DNA of 64,000 nucleotides, taken from NCBI RefSeq assembly GCF_947179515.1, contig NC_067490.1:32352925-32416924 (forward strand), in the 5' to 3' direction. Of the stretch, positions 35,328 to 46,245 are shown one piece after another (the first letter of the stretch is position 1; every line of letters begins with the position of its first letter). The notes beneath the pieces were generated by a model. The model made no database searches and was not told the DNA's origin. It was given only the letters and a program-made list of their open reading frames with translations. Both the position numbers and the translations under genes were made by a program. Source of the DNA: Apodemus sylvaticus. Lineage: Eukaryota > Chordata > Mammalia > Rodentia > Muridae.

Positions 35328-35870
35328 TTAATAACCACTTATTAGTGAGTGCATACCATGATTCACCTTTTGAGTCTGGGTTACCTCACTTAGTATGATG
35401 TTCTCTAGCTCCATCCATTTGCCTAAGAATTTCATGAATTCATTGTTTCTAATGGCTGAATAGTACTCCATTGTGTAGATATACCACATTTTTTGTATCC
35501 ACTCTTCTGTTGAGGGATACCTGGGTTCTTTCCAGCATCTGGCAATTATAAATAGGGCTGCTATGAACATAGTAGAGCATGTATCCTTATTACATGGTGG
35601 GGAATCCTCTGGGTATATGCCCAGGAGTGGTATAGCAGGATCTTCTGGAAGTGAGGTGCCCAGTTTTCGGAGGAACCGCCAGACTGCTTTCCAGAGTGGT
35701 TGTACCAATTTGCAACCCCACCAGCAGTGGAGGAGTGTTCCTCTTTCTCCGCACCCTCTCCAACACCTGCTGTCTCCTGAATTTTTAATCTTAGCCATTC
35801 TGACTGGTGTAAGATGAAATCTTAGGGTTGTTTTGATTTGCATTTCCCTAATGACTAATGAAGTGGAGCA
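35328..35870 (-). pseudogene. L1 ORF2 C-terminus (reversed piece)
   Basis: An open frame on the reverse strand from the inversion junction to the natural ORF2 stop (LISGY). It keeps the L1 C-terminal Cys/His motif with spacing C-x3-C-x7-H-x4-C (CWRGCG ... LHCWWGC). It also has the conserved WYIYTMEYYSAIRNNEF and ENIILSEVTQTQK segments. The first nine or so residues of the open frame come from the junction filler, not from this part of ORF2. It cannot act alone. Confidence 0.9.
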
Positions 35871-35872
35871 TT

Positions 35873-35950
35873 TGGTCATTTCATTGGATGCTGAAATCAT
35901 ATGGTCATTTCATTGGATGCTGAAAAAGCATCCAATGAAATGACCATATG
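35873..35950. repeat. Fold-back filler at L1 inversion junction
   Basis: A 24-base unit occurs twice in direct orientation (35873-35896 and 35902-35925). Overlapping the second copy is a perfect 24-base inverted repeat, 35898-35921 against 35927-35950, with loop GAAAA. All copies derive from one ORF2 site, the HMVISLDAEK codons. Confidence 0.93.
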
Positions 35951-36894
35951 AAAAAGCATTTGACAAAATTCAGCATCCTTTCATGCTTAAAGTCTTGGAG
36001 AGAACAGGAATTCAAGGCCCATACCTAAACATAGTAAAAGCAATATACAGCAAACCGGTAGCCAGCATCAAACTAAACGGAGAGAAACTTGAAGCAATCC
36101 CACTGAAATCAGGGACCAGACAAGGCTGCCCCCTTTCTCCTTATCTTTTCAATATTGTACTTGAGGTACTAGCTCGGGCAATTCGACAACATAAGGAGGT
36201 CAAAGGGATACAAATTGGAAAGGAGGAAGTCAAACTATCATTATTTGCAGACGACATGATCGTCTACCTAAGTGACCCAAAGAACTCCACTAGAGAGCTC
36301 CTACAGCTGATAAACAACTTCAGCAAAGTGGCAGGTTACAAAATCAACTCAAGCAAATCAGTGGCCTTCCTATACTCAAAGGATAAGCAGGCTGAGAAAG
36401 AAATTAGGGAAATGACCCCCTTCACAATAGCCACAAACAGTATAAAGTATCTTGGGGTGACTCTTACCAAACATGCGAAAGATCTGTATGGCAAGAACTT
36501 CAAGACTCTGAAGAAGGAAATGGAAGAAGACCTCAAAAAATGGGAAAACCTCCCATGCTCATGGATCGGTAGAATCAATATAGTTAAAATGGCCATTTTG
36601 CCTAAAGCACTATACAGATTCAATGCAATACCCATCAAAATCCCAACTCAATTCTTCACAGAGTTAGAAAGAGCAATTATCAAATTCATCTGGAACAACA
36701 AAAAACCCAGGATAGCTAAAACTATTCTCAGCAACAAAAGAAAATCTGGGGGAATCAGTATCCCTGACCTCAAGCAATACTACAGAGCAATAGTGTTAAA
36801 AACTGCATGGTATTGGTACAGTGACAGGCAGGAGGATCAATGGAACAGGATTGAAGATCCAGAAATGAACCCACACACCTATGGCCATAAATGA
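35951..36894 (+). pseudogene. L1 ORF2 reverse-transcriptase fragment, open
   Basis: An uninterrupted frame with a 303-residue ATG-started part (35983-36894) covering the L1 RT palm and thumb region. The catalytic F-A-D-D is at residues 88-91 (36244-36255), preceded by RQGCPLSPYLFN. The frame runs through KILSNKRKSGGISIPDLKQY-like sequence to MNPHTYGH, after which it enters the target DNA. No endonuclease and no C-terminal motif are attached and the piece is inverted relative to its 3' end, so it is a dead fragment. The open frame shows the insertion is young. Confidence 0.92.
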
Positions 36895-36898
36895 GATT
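36887..36898. other. Right target-site duplication of inverted L1
   Basis: ATAAATGAGATT, identical to 35036-35047. Flanking DNA continues as a TA array. Confidence 0.85.
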
Positions 36899-36938
36899 AT
36901 ATATATATATATATATAATATGTTAGATATTATATATG

Positions 36939-37005
<67 letters not shown>

Positions 37006-37006
37006 C
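36897..37006. repeat. (TA)n microsatellite
   Basis: Two TA blocks are separated by an imperfect ATATGTTAGATATTATATATG segment. It directly abuts the L1 target-site duplication. Confidence 0.96.
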
Positions 37007-38469
37007 ATATTCTATGACCTGAATAAAATATCAAAAATAATCAAGGGAAACTATTGTTGCACATATCATGGAGTTTTTTTTTAAGTATGTTTACCAGGTT
37101 TTATTGTAAATAAACTTTGCAAATGAACTCCTTTTGATAATTGTTTTTATGGGTTATTTTAAGGTTTTAAGTGAATATTGAATCGTGTTAAATATCTTCT
37201 TTATGCTTACACAAAATAATGTAGGACTTAAATCCTTTACATATTACAGAATTCTTTTACTGGATATCTGATTTATAAATTGTCAGAAATATGTTCAAAG
37301 ATGAAACCACATTTTAATTTATTCTCTTAGTGGTTGTCTCTGAAGACATTTATCTGAAATTAGATGACATGATAAAAATTCAACTTTGAGCCCATACAGA
37401 ATTTGTTTAACTTTGGAACCCTTGCTGGTTTCATGTTTGGTTGTTGGAATGTCAGAATTAACTCATGCAGCAAATAATCTTAGCCTCCAATTCCTTTTTC
37501 ACTGGAATATTTCTGACCATTGCTTTCAACTGCTTAACAAATAAATGATTATGCTAATTTTACAATTTGTCTGAATCCATTTTGCTCAGTATTTTCATAA
37601 GTATATTTGCTGATATTTATGTAATATTTTAATAATTTTATTTAGGTTGTTTATAACATGACAGCATAACAGCCACTGAAAATTCATTTCTCCAAATGAC
37701 AATTCAAAAGAAGAAAAATATGAGAAAATTTTCATTTTAAATACTGTAGATCCAAATGTCAAAGATAGACAATAATCCCAGAAGCATGAATTTTAGACAC
37801 TACCTATTGAATCTCAAAAATGGTATTGTATTCTGGGCCTTTAGTTTATCCTGTTCTTGTTTCTAATTCTGTAGCTTCATGTGAGCCTTCAAAATTTACA
37901 CCTTGGGAATCATGGTAGTTTTTCAAACTAGCAACATCAAAGGAAAGGGCAGTTCTTATTTGGATTGCATCTACTGGTGGCTTATGTACACATGCCCACC
38001 CACACACACCTTTGCATACATGCACTCCTGCCAAAAAGGTAGGGCTACTCTGTTTTTAATCCATTAAGGAAAATCATGTTTACCCAATTGACCACTAAGC
38101 AAAACAGACAGAATTCAAAGGTTTCACACAACAGAGAGTACAGACATCTTCTCATTAGATGGTTGGTCTAATTACCAACAAGTCCAAGTCTGTTATTAAA
38201 GGGCCAGTTAGTGGCAAACAGGACAGGAAACTCTCAGGAAGAAGATAATTTGATTTCCAAAGCTGCAGAATTTAGCCTACCTCTTCTTCTTGGGTGCAGG
38301 TATTGAAATAATTTAGGATTTTTTTTTTTTTTACATATTACAGATTTCTCTTAATTCTCTTAATTTGCCCTCATTCTCAGCTGTATTATTATACGTATCT
38401 ATACAGTTTTCTTTACTGGTGACTTTAATTTCTTCAAGTGAATCTGAATTTGTCTTTATCACATCAACT
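37007..38469. other. No gene recognised
   Basis: AT-rich DNA with chance frames only. A T-run at 38320-38331 may mark an old tail. Confidence 0.4.
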
Positions 38470-38571
38470 GCAGCCAGGCTTGGCTTCTGACTCAGATCCT
38501 AGGGATTCAAACTCAGATCCTTGTTCTTGCACAGCAAGCACTCCTATTCACAAACCATATCTCCAACCCCA
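38470..38571 (-). mobile_element. SINE B4/B3-like (reverse orientation)
   Basis: GGATTCAAACTCAGATCCTTG, then TTGCACAGCAAGCACTCC and CAAACCATATCTCCAACCCC is a reversed tRNA-type SINE head. Confidence 0.65.
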
Positions 38572-38807
38572 CTAAAACTATCCCAACATGATGATAAAAT
38601 GTAACTCTAATTTGATTGATGGTAATAACAAAAGGGAACAAAGCCACACAGGTGCAATTTCTTAATACCACTGAGAGTTACTTGATAGTATTACTGGCAA
38701 TGATAGTTTGACTGTAATTTTAATTCAAAGACAGTCATGAAGGAAAACATATACATGGTTATAGTAAAGTGCATCCTAAATATGAGTAAAATCAAATGTT
38801 GTATTTT

Positions 38808-38915
38808 AACTGTGGTGGTGAATGCCTACATGGGAGACTGAGGCATGGAACTGTTAAGGATGACTTGAAATGAGCCTAGCCTATATAGTGAAGTTTGATT
38901 CAAAAGGTAAATCAC
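38808..38915 (+). mobile_element. Degenerate B1-like SINE (forward)
   Basis: AACTGTGGTGGTGAATGCCTA, then GGGAGACTGAGGCATGGAAC and AGCCTAGCCTATATAGTGAAG follow the B1 order. Confidence 0.7.
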
Positions 38916-39084
38916 AAAAGAATTAAATAGTATCCTAGAAATGGTCACCTTTAACATAAAAAGACAGGAAACAAAAATAAACACGGAATGGATATAGACA
39001 ATAATAAATGTAAAAGCACTGAGAGTCCATCTCATCCTGACTACATTAAATGTGAAGGAATTGCCAACGCTGTGGAAATCAGAG

Positions 39085-39555
39085 AACTGCATTAGAAATA
39101 GTTCTGCCAGCAGCAGTTTAATGAAGATGCAGATACTCACTTCCAACCATCAGACTGAGTATGGGGATCCCAAGGGAAGACTAGAGGAAGGACTGAAGGA
39201 GCTGAAATGGAAGGCAACCCCATAGAAAGAACAATTTCAATTACTCTGACCACTCAGAGCTCCCAGGGACTAAACCACCAACCAAAGGGTATACATGGAA
39301 TGATCAATGGAGGGACCATGGAGGGATCTGGCGTCAGTGGGAGGGAAGGCCCTTGGTCTTGTGGAGACTTGATCCCCAGCAAAGGAGGATGCTAGAGAAG
39401 TGAGGTGGAAATAGGTTTGTGGGTGTAGGAGCACCCTCACAGAGGCAAAGGGGAGGAGGGTGGAGATGTGTGGTCTGTGGAGAGGTAACAAGTAAGGGTG
39501 ATATCCTTTGAAATGTAAACAAGTAAAATTATTAATAAATAAAAAATAAGAAAAA
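39085..39555 (+). mobile_element. Older L1 3' UTR (forward)
   Basis: AGATGCAGATACTCACTTCC, then AGAGCTCCCAGGGACTAAACC, then CCCTTGGTCTTGTGGAGAC, a purine-rich stretch and GATATCCTTTGAAATGTAAAC with an AATAAATAAAAAATAAG tail. Same 3' UTR layout as 13.2-13.6 kb. No coding sequence remains. Confidence 0.85.
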
Positions 39556-41640
39556 CAGATCCTCTAGATATACCTTTAGTATAGGAGAAAAAGTTTCCAG
39601 AGTCAAAGACATACACAGCTTAAAGTATAAATGTAAAATGTTAAGAAACGTATTACACAGATGTTGGCCAGAAGCAAATCAAAGTTGCTACACAGAATGT
39701 TCTAAGGTAGAACTTTAATTAGAGACAAAGAAGAATCTTTTAAATCTTCACTTAGTTTTAGGGACCATGATTATAATTATCATATTTGTCACTCACAAAA
39801 CAAGATACATGAACCAGCAATGTGATGGAACTGAAAAGAAACACAGACTTAGATTATTTTATAATAGTATGGGGAGGTTTGAATACTTAATTTCGAATAA
39901 TGAAATTAAAAATTAGGCAGGTGATCAAAATTAGACAAAATATTGAACAATACCATAAAGCAAGAGACCCACCTGAATACACATCCTGAAATGCCATTCA
40001 TCTGTATAAAATAAAACCAGTGATGGCAGTCAACACAAACACAATTACAACTATTTTATTGGGTAGCAATGGAAGAAAATAATACAATCTATGTGAATGT
40101 AGAGACTTCTGCTTCAGGATGTGATGAAATAAATGGCGTCAAAATGCAAGTCACTTCCAACTGCACAGCATGAACAGGGCATTGGGGCACAGGCTGTGGA
40201 TGGCTGTGGTTGTGCAGAGAGGGGAGAATAGCATTGAGAACTCAATGCTTGCCTCAGGTCATTGCACAGAGACAATATTTGGACCATATTTATAACGTGT
40301 TCTCTAACCTGATCTGAGAATACAATTGTCAGTCTACAATCCGTTGGAGTAGCTGGAACCCATGTATCTGGGTAATGAAGAGGATGCCTCTACATGCAGT
40401 GTGTCTGAAGCTTCTTAGATGGTGTTATCCAAGCTTTCACGTGATAAATGTCATCATGTGCAGAAGGCAAAGCAGGATAAGGTTTATTATGATTATGGCT
40501 AAGATGCATATATGAAACTGAAATCTTGCAGTGAAGAAACTCAACACTTCAAGTACTACATGGATTATCAGCAAGTATGTATACTCAAAAGTGTGTTAGT
40601 TATCCTTACTGATGCACAGCACAGCAAAGTTCATGGATAAGCACAGACAAAAATTTGTATATAAATTAGACACTGAGTCACAAGAAGTTAGATAGAAAAA
40701 TGTGAGTTTTTAATGTATCTACTATCGTTGAAAAACACAACCAAAAATCAATAGGAACAGCCCTTACCTGGAGTAAATAAATACTCACATACACAAACAC
40801 ATTGTCTAGAACATACTTTTACATAAAGATAAAAAGTGTCTATCATTTTAGAAATGTATTACTACAAATCTAAAAAGTAAAAAAAAAAAAATCAAACCAG
40901 TTTTTGTATTTCTGCTAGGCTGCCAAATGACATGCAATTTATAAAGACACTTGTCAATTGAATGGAGGATTTGCACTTGTTTAACTTGAGTAGACATAGA
41001 CAGTACTTACAATACATCTGCTAGAATTGTAAAATAAATCATAGGCTGCAAAGAAGTGCATATTACAAGTCATGTGGAATCCTGTGCCCACAGACCTAGA
41101 GAATATTTGTAGTGGTCGATTACACTGAGCCTCAATAGGCACAGCAACAATGGGAACGACCCTGTTTATGTTACAAAACTACGAGAGAAAAGCAGTAGGC
41201 TCAAAATGCCAAGTCTTGTGTGCTAATTCTATTTTCTTTATCTTTATACTTGTTCTCCTAGATTCCTTTGTAGTCAACAATACTCATGAAATACTGCTAT
41301 TATCCATGAAACAGAGAGAAGACAAAACCTATTGAAAGCTGACTAGTAAATTTTTATTTTCTAATAAAAGAAGACAGACATCTAAATTGGTGCTAATTCT
41401 TCTGCTCTTAGTACTGTTGTAATGAGATAAAGAAATATCTTTATCACTGAAGCTATCATAATTATATAAATTGGAAAGTATTTGTAAATGCCACAGTAAT
41501 CCATTTTCCTAATCTTCATTAAAATATTGTGCAAAACATCAAAAACAACAATTAAATCATTGGAAAATACTAAATGAGCAATTTCTTAACGAGATTGTTT
41601 ATAATAAAACCCTGCAAGGGAGAAGAGATTCACTTTTTGT
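39556..41640. other. No gene recognised
   Basis: About 2 kb of AT-rich DNA with no frame above 61 codons. An A-run at 40880-40891 may mark an old retroinsertion. Confidence 0.4.
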
Positions 41641-41641
41641 C

Positions 41642-42014
41642 CTGTTTTCATTTCTATTGTTGTGATCAACTATTTTGACAAGAAGTAACCTAAGGAAGAA
41701 GGCGGGTTATTTAATTTACAACTTCATGCTACCGAAGGGAAACTGAGGCAGCAACTCAAGCATGTAGTCCCATCACATCCACAGTCAAGAGTCAAAGGGT
41801 ATGGAGCCATGCTTGCTTGCTTGCTTGCTTTTAACTGACTTTCTCTGATCTTACCAGATACTACTCAAAATAGGCTGGCTCACTTACATCAGTAACAATC
41901 AAGAAACATCTCTAAATACATGCTCTGGGAAACCTTATCTATAAAATTCCCTAATTGGTATTTCCCATTCAGATGATCATAAGTTACCCAAGTTGACACA
42001 AAACTAGCCAGTAC
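41642..42014 (+). mobile_element. RMER-type rodent dispersed repeat
   Basis: TTCTATTGTTGTGATCAAC near the start, an AACTGAGGCAGCAACTCAAGC block, and the characteristic end CCAAGTTGACACAAAACTAGC. It belongs with the related repeats at 49.4 and 54.1 kb. The RMER family name is from memory. A small GCTT run is at 41812-41831. Confidence 0.6.
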
Positions 42015-42160
42015 TAAATAGCCAGTTACAATGCATACATGGCAATGAAGATACAGATAAGAGTATAATCAAAGGGAAATTCCACCTTGACCATTGCGAA
42101 GAGTTTTTACAAGGCCATTCAGATGATAAAAAGCTCACTACTCACACCTCATGCTACCTT

Positions 42161-43130
42161 TCAAATTCCATTTTTTTTATTATTTTTATTAGATATTTTA
42201 TTTATTTACATTTAAAATGCTACACCCTTTCCTCATTTTTCCTCTGAAAACCCCCTATCCCAGCCCCCTCCCCCTATTCACTAACCCACCCACTCTTGCT
42301 TCCCTAATCTTGCATTCCCCTACCAATGAGCCTTCATGGGTCCAAGGGCCTCTCCTCTCATCCATGTCCAACCAGGCCATCCTCTGATACCCATTTGGCT
42401 GGAGTCATGGGTCCCTCCATAACAAGAAACTGGAAAGAACCTAGATGTCCCTCAATGGAGAAATGGATACAGAGAATGTGGTACATGTATTCAATGGAGT
42501 ACTACTCAGCTATTAAAAACAATGACTTCATGAAATTCTTGGGCAAATGGATGGAACTAGAAAACATCATTCTTAGTGAGATAACTCAATCACAAAAGAG
42601 CACACATGGTATGTACTCCCTGATAACTGGATATTAGCCCAGAAGCTCATACCCAAGATATAATTCACAGACCACATGAAGCATACGAAGGAAGATCAAA
42701 GTGTAGATACTTTGGTCCTTTTTAGATAGGGTACAAAATTCCCTTGGAAGGAGATACAGAGACAAAATTTGGATCAGAGACTGAAGGAAAGACCATCCAG
42801 AGACTGCCCTACCTGGGGATCCATCCCATATACAGTTAATAATCCCAGACACTATTGTGGATGCCAACAAGTGCTTGCTGACAGGAGCCTGATATAGTTG
42901 TTCCCAGAGAAGCTCTGCTAGTTCCTGACTAATTCAAAGGGAGATGTTCAGCCAACCATTGACCTGACCACAGGGTCCCCAATGGAGGATTTAGGGAAAG
43001 GACCCTAATAGCTGAAGGGTTTTACAGAGCCTTAGGAGGAACAACAATATGAGCCACCCAGTCCCCCAGAGTTCTCAGGGACTAAACCACTAACCAAAGA
43101 GTACACAGGGAGGGATCAAATTCCATTTTT
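42161..43130 (-). mobile_element. 5'-inverted (twin-primed) L1 with perfect 15-bp TSD
   Basis: TCAAATTCCATTTTT occurs at 42161-42175 and again at 43116-43130. Between them lies a reversed L1 3' end (42176-42420, ending in ATGGGTCCCTCCAT) joined to a forward L1 piece (42421-43115). The forward piece holds the ORF2 C-terminus and most of the 3' UTR and ends in ACACAGGGAGGGATC. In L1 order the outer end of the forward piece adjoins the start of the reversed piece with little or no loss. This is therefore one insertion of the last ~0.9 kb of an older-type L1, made by twin priming. Confidence 0.93.
42421..42637 (+). pseudogene. L1 ORF2 C-terminal end
   Basis: In frame from the inversion junction: NWKEPRCPSMEKWIQRMW, then YYSAIKNNDFMKFLGKWMEL and the natural end SLITGY. 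The longer open frame starting at 42326 begins in the reversed 3' UTR, so its first 32 or so residues have nothing to do with L1 protein. Confidence 0.88.
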
Positions 43131-43324
43131 ATAAGGAAAAAAAACTTGCAAAAAGCTTTGCACATTGGAGATAAAGCAAATTTTTTAAAGTTTCTTTTTA
43201 AAATACCAGATATTCTGACTTAAGAGGTCTTAGAACATGGTTGTTATAGAAACCCTTCATGTACTATTAAAATGAAATTCACCTTCAATAATCCCATAGT
43301 CTACTTTAAGTTTTTGATCTTATA

Positions 43325-43765
43325 AAATAATTACAATTTCCTTCCCTATCTTTCTTCCAAACTATCCTATATACTCACTCCCTTGTCTCCTTCAAATTTA
43401 TGAACTCTTTTTAATTATTATCCCATGTATATATGCATATGCATGTTTATTCCTAAATATAACATCCCCAGTCCACATGCTGTATGAGTATGTACATTTT
43501 CAGGGCTGACTCTTTGACACTGGACAACTAATTGGTGTGTTCTTTCCTGTGGAAGACCACACCCTCTTCTCCAAGCATTCCTCATTTGCTTATAGTGCTT
43601 TGTGAAGGCTTGAAGACTTATGGGCTTTTCCCCATCCACTTGATAATGTGATTTGTTATCATTTTGATGAGCTCATGCTTGGGTAGCCATGTTGGTAAAG
43701 TTTTTATGAGTGTTGCTTCTGACAGTGTTAGAAGACACAATCTCAAAGCTGACTCCAATTTTTTT
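43325..43765 (-). mobile_element. Lx-type L1 3' UTR (reverse orientation)
   Basis: GACACTGGACAACTAATTGG, then TCCTGTGGAAGACCACACCC, TTTTCCCCATCCACTTGATAA and AGACACAATCTCAAAGCTGAC match, in order, the reversed 3' UTR of old rodent Lx elements. No ORF2 is left. Confidence 0.8.
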
Positions 43766-45429
43766 TTTTTTATGTAGAATTGAGACCCATTCTCTCTGTA
43801 TTAAATCCATGTACATGGCATCATTTCAGTAATGTAACTAGCTCTATTGTGTCACAATGGAAATAAAATCTGGATGGGTAAAATAATCATATATGCTTCT
43901 CAAAATGGATATAAAACAGAGACACAGGACCATCTACTACATCTCAAATCTATGACAATTTTCCAGTGACACTTTAATGAGCATTTTTTTGTTTAATTCA
44001 TAAAAGTAGCACAGTTCCCAAAATGAAAGTGTATATTTATAATTCAGAGTCAGTAGTTACTGGGAAAGGTACACTAAAGACCTTGATGAATAGCAATCTA
44101 ATTCCTGCAGGAAGACTGGGATTTAAAACAGAACAATCTAAATTATCAATATTTGCTGAGGATGTTGAGCATGTAGAATTTTTAAACACACTGGAGCCAA
44201 AGCAAGCATGGTCTAAATCTAGCATTTTGTTTAAAATATAAAATGAAGTGTACATCTACATTATATATGAGCATTTATATTCTTGGTGTTTCATAAAGAA
44301 AAATCACAGTCCCATCCGGCTATGGTTTGGATCTGGTCTGCCTGTGATACAACTTACATTAATATTTTCCTAGCAATTCAACTATTGTGGAATGGTAGGG
44401 CCTTTAAGAGACCAGTTTCTCCCCAGTATGCAAATAGACCAGTTGCCATGAAAACATCGTTTTAAATTGTCACCCTTTATGTTTGGCCTTTTCTGCACAA
44501 GCCTCCTCCCCTTCTGACTCCTAATTTGTGATGATGTGGCCTCAGGTCCTCATGCCATGCCTGTGAATAGTGTATTCTATAGAACTAGGAGCCAAGATAC
44601 ATACATGTTCCTCCATTATAAGTTACTCCGTTTCATATACATGCTTATGTACTTGAAAGTCAATATATCAAATGTCTATGTCAAATCTGTATCTTGTCTT
44701 TTTCAACTTCTCTCCACATTAAATTTTGAGGCAAGAGTCTTTCTCTGAATCTGGGGCTAATGAAATGGATAACTGGGTATCCCATAAGCCCCAGAGATCT
44801 TCCTGTATCAGTCACTCTAGCACAAAGTGTATAGTCAGTATAACCCTTCACTTTTAAATCAGTATTGTGGATTTGAATTTAGGTCATAAAACTTATGCAG
44901 CAATTCTTTATGAACCGAGATATTCCTCAATCTCTGTGAAATCATCCTTTATAAACATAAAAGGAGGTTATACAAAATATCTATCATTAAGAAAGATAGA
45001 TAAAATATGTGTGTAATAATATGAGTTAGTTCTCAATAGTAAAGCAAAATTTAATTTAATACAGGAATCTTACAAAATAAAAACATACCAAAAAATCATA
45101 GTAGATATTAGAATTGTGGTTTTCAAGGAGTGAGAATATTCTGCAAAATAATTAAGAAAACATTTATGAAGATGTAAGGTTTCTTATGCTTAAGAGGAAG
45201 TTTAGCTGGCTTAGGTATTTATAAAACATATTATATAATTCTTACAATTAATCAGAAAGTTCAACTGATGATACAGTTTTTAAATATAAATTATTTTAAT
45301 CAAATAACTATTTTAATAATAAATTGATTAACTTATAATTTTTCGTTAATTAGTTTCAGTTTCTAACTTTTTGTGATTATTTTTTAGTTTGATTTAGTTT
45401 ATTGTTTATGGGTTGATCAGTCATCATAT
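43766..45429. other. No gene recognised
   Basis: AT-rich DNA. Frames of 60-72 codons overlap antisense frames (44023-44241 against reverse 44037-44255) and look like chance. Confidence 0.4.
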
Positions 45430-45592
45430 GTGTTCCTGGTTCCTGTAGAAGGCAGAAGAGGATGTTGGATCAATCCCCTGGAACTGAAGTTACCGCTCGT
45501 GGATAGAGGCCGTGTAAGTGCATGGAATGAACCCCTGGACCTCCGAAAGAACAGTCAGTGCTTCACAGCCCTGTGCGAACTCTCCAGCACTG
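45430..45592 (-). mobile_element. SINE B3-like (reverse orientation)
   Basis: AGAAGGCAGAAGAGGATGTTG, then CCCCTGGAACTGAAGTTACCG and ACCTCCGAAAGAACAGTCAG follow the reversed B3 order. Heavily mutated at its head. The 68-codon frame across it is spurious. Confidence 0.8.
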
Positions 45593-46208
45593 GCTTTATA
45601 ATTACTTATATAACTTGTTATGCTATATCTCTCTGATAATTTTTCTGATTTACCTCTTAGCTGGAGAGCATTTTTAGCTAAAAATTTTTACAAGAGATAA
45701 GTGATGGTTACTTTCTGACTGAGAGGTTCTCTCCCAGTCTTGCTTTTGTAACTAGGGATTTATCAAAGGATACAGTCCTTATTACTGAGAAAATGTTTTC
45801 CTGAAAAAGTCACATCTTCCTTTTCTAATATTTATTGTTTTTATAGAACATTAAAACTCTTTATTGGTGTTTTCCAGTATGCATACTTATAGTATAATTA
45901 CTGCATAATACTAATTTCCTGATAATGTCAATGACCATACAGCTGTAAGACTGCTTTAATTAATTCTATGGATAATTGTGCTTTACACTCTCAGATCCAT
46001 TTTCAAACACATCTGATTAATTTTTATTCCATTGTCTGTTTTCTTTTCAAATCTATAGCTTTTTCCTCTGAGTTCTCCATAAACTTTTTAAATTGGCCTT
46101 CTATATTTCTTGTTTAGATTATGTCAACCATGTTTGATTTTAATTCTCTTACTAAACTTTAAGTGACAAGGAACATGGATGTAGAAAAAGTCACATTGAT
46201 TTATGGAT

Positions 46209-46210
<2 letters not shown>
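45593..46210. other. No gene recognised
   Basis: AT-rich DNA without a supported feature. Confidence 0.4.

Positions 46211-46243
<33 letters not shown>
46211..46243 (+). repeat. (TG)n microsatellite
   Basis: About 16 TG units. It contributes the Cys-Val start of a 151-residue frame (46211-46666). The rest of that frame shows no family resemblance I recognise. Confidence 0.97.

Positions 46244-46245
<2 letters not shown>

Larger units (their letters stand above)
35048..36886 (-). mobile_element. Young 5'-inverted (twin-primed) L1 with TSDs
   Basis: A single insertion bracketed by ATAAATGAGATT. From the left: poly(T) (35048-35072 and beyond), a reversed 3' UTR with a C10 run at 35131-35140, and a reversed ORF2 C-terminus to about 35870. 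Then comes a complex junction (35871-35950), then ORF2 reverse-transcriptase sequence in forward orientation to 36886. In L1 order, the forward piece ends at the HTYGH codons and the reversed piece starts at KCSTSL, so roughly 0.4 kb of ORF2 between them is missing. This is the expected product of twin priming. It landed at the edge of an old L1 UTR, next to a TA array. Confidence 0.93.

Noticed and set aside
36796..37084. Ile-Tyr repeat frames on both strands
   Set aside because: They are translations of the TA array.
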